Shown here: in pieces, positions 5,957-8,604 of the stretch
Numbering within the stretch: the stretch's first letter is position 1
Layout: the number at the start of each line of letters is the position of its first letter
NCBI GenBank assembly: GCA_017537495.1
Contig: JAFYKS010000247.1
Span: forward strand, 1 to 8,604
DNA length: 8,604 nucleotides
Origin: Bacillota bacterium
GTDB lineage: Bacteria; Bacillota; Clostridia; Peptostreptococcales; Anaerovoracaceae
Direction of reading: 5' to 3'
The notes under the pieces: model-generated
Told to the model about the DNA's origin: nothing
The model's input: the letters and a program-made list of their open reading frames with translations, nothing else
Database searches by the model: none
Position numbers and translations under genes: made by a program

Positions 5957-7711
5957 ATGAAACGACTGCTGACAATCATACTTATCTTTACCCTTTGTTT
6001 CACCGCTGCGGTACCCGCTCTGGCTGCAGAAGTCAATGCAGATATGATTCCGCTTGATTCTGCAGATATAACCATCGAAGAGGGTAAGACCTATTCCATC
6101 TCATCAAAAGAAGAACTCTTCAATTTCAGAGACATCGTCAACAGCGGCAGCACCTTTAAAGGTTCCTGCGTTCAGCTTCTTGCTGACATCGCCGTAAACG
6201 AAGGAAGCATTACCTGCGGCGGCAAAAATGAGGAATACAATCCTTATCTTGACAACCAGCTCATAACGTCCACAAGCGATATCATCTGGTGGATTCCAAT
6301 CGGCCGGCATAGCGGTCAGACCACCGCTGTCTTCAGCGGAACTTTCGAGGGCAATAACCATACCATATCCGGTCTGATCTACGACTACAGCAGCGGAGGC
6401 GGCATGGCTGTCTTCGAACGCTGCGACGGTGCCGTAATCCGCAATTTAAAGGTAGAAAACTTCTATTTCCGGGCACATAACTGTGCGGGAATCTGTGCCA
6501 AAGCCTGGGGAGGTACGATTATAGAAAATTGTTTTGCTGCAGGTTTCATTCCAAATCGCGGTCTGTCCGGCGGCATTGTCGGATACGTTTCACCAGCTTA
6601 TGTTCAGTCCGGATTCGCCTGTCAGATTATCAACTGCATCAGTGCATGTACGATTTTCGAAGGTTCCTACCACAGCAGCGGCATCAGCACCAGCCATAAC
6701 ACAGGCGGAATCGTCGGCCTGTGTGACAACACCGAAGTAATCGGGTGCGTAAATCACGGTAAAATTTCCGGCACAGAAAACATCGGTGCCATCATCGGCA
6801 GTTCCGGTGAAAATGTCACCATGACAGACTGTGAGAACCATGGCACTGCTGCAGGTCCTGATTACATAAACCGCCTGATTGGGAATCAGCCGGACACCGG
6901 ACAGCATATTCATGTTTATGACACTTCCAAGTACGCATACGATGAAACAGCACATTTCCACGCCTGCAGCTGCGGCGATGCAATTAACAGAGCTGTACAC
7001 TCCTTCACGTACAGAACGCTCCGTGAACCATCCAAAACGCAGGACGGCATTCAGAGAAAAACATGCCTCGTGTGCAAAGCCTACTTTGATGAAATCCTGA
7101 AAAAAGAGCCTTCCTACACACTGGAAATCGAAAACAGAGACCTTATGGACTATGTTGATTTATGGAACAGTTCCACGTTCCATATTGCAGCAAAAGAAGG
7201 CGCACACATTAAAGATGTCATCCTCAATGGTGTCTCCCTCGGTCCGGTAACAAAAGTTTCTTTCCAGGACGGCGATATCATTAAAATTATCTTTGCCTCC
7301 AACAGCCAGCCAGAGGAAACTCCGAAGCAGGACAAAGAACTGTCCGCTGCAGAAAAAAACCGTCTCATCAAGGGAATCCAGGCCACTACAATCAAAGCCT
7401 CTTCTGTAAACGTCCACAACGGTTCCATCCGCATCACCTGGAAGAAATCTCCTGGCTACAAAGTGGACTATTATCAGATTTACCGTTCCACCAAGAAGAA
7501 CAGCGGCTATGGAAAGAAAGCATTCTATACCACCAAAACAGGCAAAGCCACAACCTACACCAACAGCAAAAGCCTGAAGGTGGGAACCCGCTACTACTAT
7601 AAAGTCCGCGGTGTTCGTGTTATCGACGGCAAGAAATACTACACCCAGTATTCCAACAAGGCGAACCGCCGTGCACAGGCACCAATCGTCCGTGCCAACC
7701 CGCCGTATTAA
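5957..7711 (+). CDS. Secreted GLUG-repeat beta-helix protein with Cys/His module and C-terminal fibronectin-III-like domain
   Basis: The 584-residue protein begins with a signal peptide (about 1-23, cleavage after VPALA-A). Residues about 45-310 form a GLUG-type right-handed beta-helix: FSGTFEGNNHTISGL (126-140) is the classic opening, then coils around CAGICAKAWG, SGGIVGYVSP, TGGIVGLCDN and NIGAIIGSSG. Residues 317-375 form a Cys/His module (His333, His335, Cys337, Cys339, His348, Cys370, Cys373) of a kind seen in many clostridial surface proteins. Residues 385-448 look like a small beta domain. After a charged linker, about 473-573 is a fibronectin-III-like domain with the WKKSPGYKVDYYQIYRSTKK pattern. 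There is no LPXTG motif or C-terminal anchor, so it is probably released or held non-covalently. AAGGAG lies 8 nt before the ATG. The gene is divergent from rnf and monocistronic. Such proteins are thought to act in adhesion or glycan contact; no enzyme motif is visible. Its Arg codons are mixed CGN/AGA, unlike rnf. Confidence 0.85.
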   Translation: MKRLLTIILIFTLCFTAAVPALAAEVNADMIPLDSADITIEEGKTYSISSKEELFNFRDIVNSGSTFKGSCVQLLADIAVNEGSITCGGKNEEYNPYLDNQLITSTSDIIWWIPIGRHSGQTTAVFSGTFEGNNHTISGLIYDYSSGGGMAVFERCDGAVIRNLKVENFYFRAHNCAGICAKAWGGTIIENCFAAGFIPNRGLSGGIVGYVSPAYVQSGFACQIINCISACTIFEGSYHSSGISTSHNTGGIVGLCDNTEVIGCVNHGKISGTENIGAIIGSSGENVTMTDCENHGTAAGPDYINRLIGNQPDTGQHIHVYDTSKYAYDETAHFHACSCGDAINRAVHSFTYRTLREPSKTQDGIQRKTCLVCKAYFDEILKKEPSYTLEIENRDLMDYVDLWNSSTFHIAAKEGAHIKDVILNGVSLGPVTKVSFQDGDIIKIIFASNSQPEETPKQDKELSAAEKNRLIKGIQATTIKASSVNVHNGSIRITWKKSPGYKVDYYQIYRSTKKNSGYGKKAFYTTKTGKATTYTNSKSLKVGTRYYYKVRGVRVIDGKKYYTQYSNKANRRAQAPIVRANPPY

Positions 7712-7743
7712 ACCATAATCTGCACTACCATTTGCTGTACAGA

Positions 7744-7775
7744 AAAAGACACAGTCCACACGGACTGTGTCTTTT
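7744..7775. terminator. Bidirectional intrinsic terminator between convergent genes
   Basis: A perfect 14-bp inverted repeat (AAAAGACACAGTCC at 7744-7757 and GGACTGTGTCTTTT at 7762-7775) encloses a 4-nt loop. It has T-runs on both strands: TCTTTT rightward and TCTTTTTCTG leftward. It lies 32 bp after the secreted-protein stop and about 13 bp after the decarboxylase stop in the other direction, so one element can end both convergent transcripts. Confidence 0.92.
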
Positions 7776-7788
7776 GTATTCTTAAAAA

Positions 7789-8604
7789 TTATTCTTCTCT
7801 GCCCACAACCACGCGGCCCAGTTCATCCAGACCGATGACCTTTTCTTCAGCCTCGCGGCGTGCCTTAATGTATGTGAGAACCTCTTCATCAAAGATTTCT
7901 CCCGGACACACAATCGGAATTCCCGGCGGATACGGAATCACAGAAGACGCACAGACCCTGCCTGCTGCCTCTTCCAGCTTCACACGTTCTTTTCTCAAAG
8001 GTACGGCGGTCATTTTCAGGCTGGCAGTTACAGCAGATGGCTGCTGCGGTTTCACATCCAGCAGCTGACGCTCCGCAGCAATCTTCTTCAGCGCGTTCAG
8101 CAGTTTCTCGAAGTCGCATCGTTTATTGCCGATTCCTGTCATGCACATAAGGATATTGCCGGTTACCAGTTCGATGAAGATATCTTCTTCCATGAGCAGG
8201 TCTTCCAGTTCATTGCCGTTGAGACCATAAGCGGACATATCCAGATTCAGCTTGGTAAAGTCCAGCATCGGATGGCGCATAATGCGAAGGCCTGGCACTT
8301 CCTTCTCAGCAGTTTCGTAGAACCACTGCAGACTTTCTGCCCAGTCCTTCATCAGGTCTTCCCCATAATGTTCCATCAGATCTGCATTGAGATCCAGGGT
8401 TGCCATCAGAGGGTAAGACGGACTGGTACTTTCAATGGCCTGCAGACGGTCTTCCAGATCGTACTTATCTACCCTGTCGGAGCATACGTTCAGCAGTGCA
8501 GTCTGGGTGAAGGATGCCAGCGTCTTATGGATGCTGTTGATAACCAGATCCGCACCGGAAACCTCTGCCGCAGCCGGGAACCCCTGCTGCCCGTGCTTTG
8601 CAAA
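7789..8604 (-). CDS. Orn/Lys/Arg decarboxylase family protein, C-terminal part (N-terminus outside the window)
   Basis: This is the C-terminal 271 residues of a fold-type-I PLP-dependent basic amino-acid decarboxylase (arginine, lysine or ornithine to the corresponding amine; cytoplasmic). The reading frame is open to the window edge, so the ATG at 8406 is internal. The PLP-lysine motif NSIHKTLASFTQTALLNV lies at about residues 23-40 of the partial product, with Lys27 encoded at 8526-8524. Upstream of it, GFPAAAEVSGADLVI matches the segment that follows the conserved DEAHG motif in this family. The C-terminal half carries the small OLDC_C domain, including ASSVIPYPPGIPIVCPGE. The size points to the shorter Gram-positive form (about 480 residues), not the roughly 710-residue enterobacterial inducible enzymes. 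The substrate cannot be told from this part. It shares a terminator with the convergent surface-protein gene. Arg codons include CGT, CGG, CGC and AGG, unlike rnf. Confidence 0.93.
   Translation of the reverse strand, partial: FAKHGQQGFPAAAEVSGADLVINSIHKTLASFTQTALLNVCSDRVDKYDLEDRLQAIESTSPSYPLMATLDLNADLMEHYGEDLMKDWAESLQWFYETAEKEVPGLRIMRHPMLDFTKLNLDMSAYGLNGNELEDLLMEEDIFIELVTGNILMCMTGIGNKRCDFEKLLNALKKIAAERQLLDVKPQQPSAVTASLKMTAVPLRKERVKLEEAAGRVCASSVIPYPPGIPIVCPGEIFDEEVLTYIKARREAEEKVIGLDELGRVVVGREE

Noticed and set aside
6590..7000. Minus-strand open frame of 136 codons inside the secreted-protein gene
   Set aside because: Antisense to recognisable GLUG repeats; no start context or domain.
7160..7759. 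Minus-strand open frame of 199 codons across the Fn3 region and terminator
   Set aside because: It begins inside the bidirectional terminator and is antisense to the Fn3-like domain.

Overview
The window looks like chromosomal DNA of an anaerobic, gut-type Gram-positive bacterium of the class Clostridia. The reasons are a six-subunit Rnf operon in the clostridial order C-D-G-E-A-B, strong AGGAGG-type ribosome binding sites, intrinsic terminators, and a secreted GLUG/fibronectin-III protein of a kind common in gut Clostridia. A Family XIII/Anaerovoracaceae-like organism is possible, but I cannot fix the genus by eye.

Layout. Positions 1-508 (minus strand) hold the N-terminal 169 residues of an M20-family metallopeptidase/deacylase, with its own sigma70-type promoter at 576-604. 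An intrinsic terminator at 631-670 separates it from the rnf operon (700-5707, minus strand), which reads rnfC, rnfD, rnfG, rnfE, rnfA, rnfB. Four of the five junctions (C/D, D/G, G/E, E/A) are one-base TAATG overlaps; A/B has a 20-bp gap. A 249-bp divergent region (5708-5956) carries the rnf promoter, an A/T-rich inverted repeat next to its -35 box, a 14-bp perfect palindrome in the rnf leader, and a likely promoter for the rightward gene. The plus-strand gene at 5957-7711 encodes a 584-residue secreted beta-helix protein. A bidirectional terminator at 7744-7775 lies between it and the convergent C-terminal part of a PLP-dependent Orn/Lys/Arg-type decarboxylase (7789-8604).

How the genes work together. 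Rnf is a membrane complex that passes electrons from reduced ferredoxin to NAD+ and pumps Na+ or H+. RnfB takes electrons from ferredoxin, RnfA and RnfE carry them across the membrane core, RnfG and RnfD hold flavins, and RnfC holds the NADH site. The M20 enzyme, the decarboxylase and the surface protein are transcriptionally separate neighbours; no functional link to Rnf is visible.

The main anomaly is in rnfC. An in-frame TAG at 5435-5437 (codon 91 of 436) interrupts an otherwise intact gene, with no frameshift. The TAG overlaps an AGGA Shine-Dalgarno-like element placed 7 nt before an in-frame GTG at 5425-5423. RnfC could therefore be made as two coupled polypeptides, or by UAG readthrough or recoding, or the site could be a nonsense mutation or assembly error. 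All eight other stop codons visible in the window are TAA.
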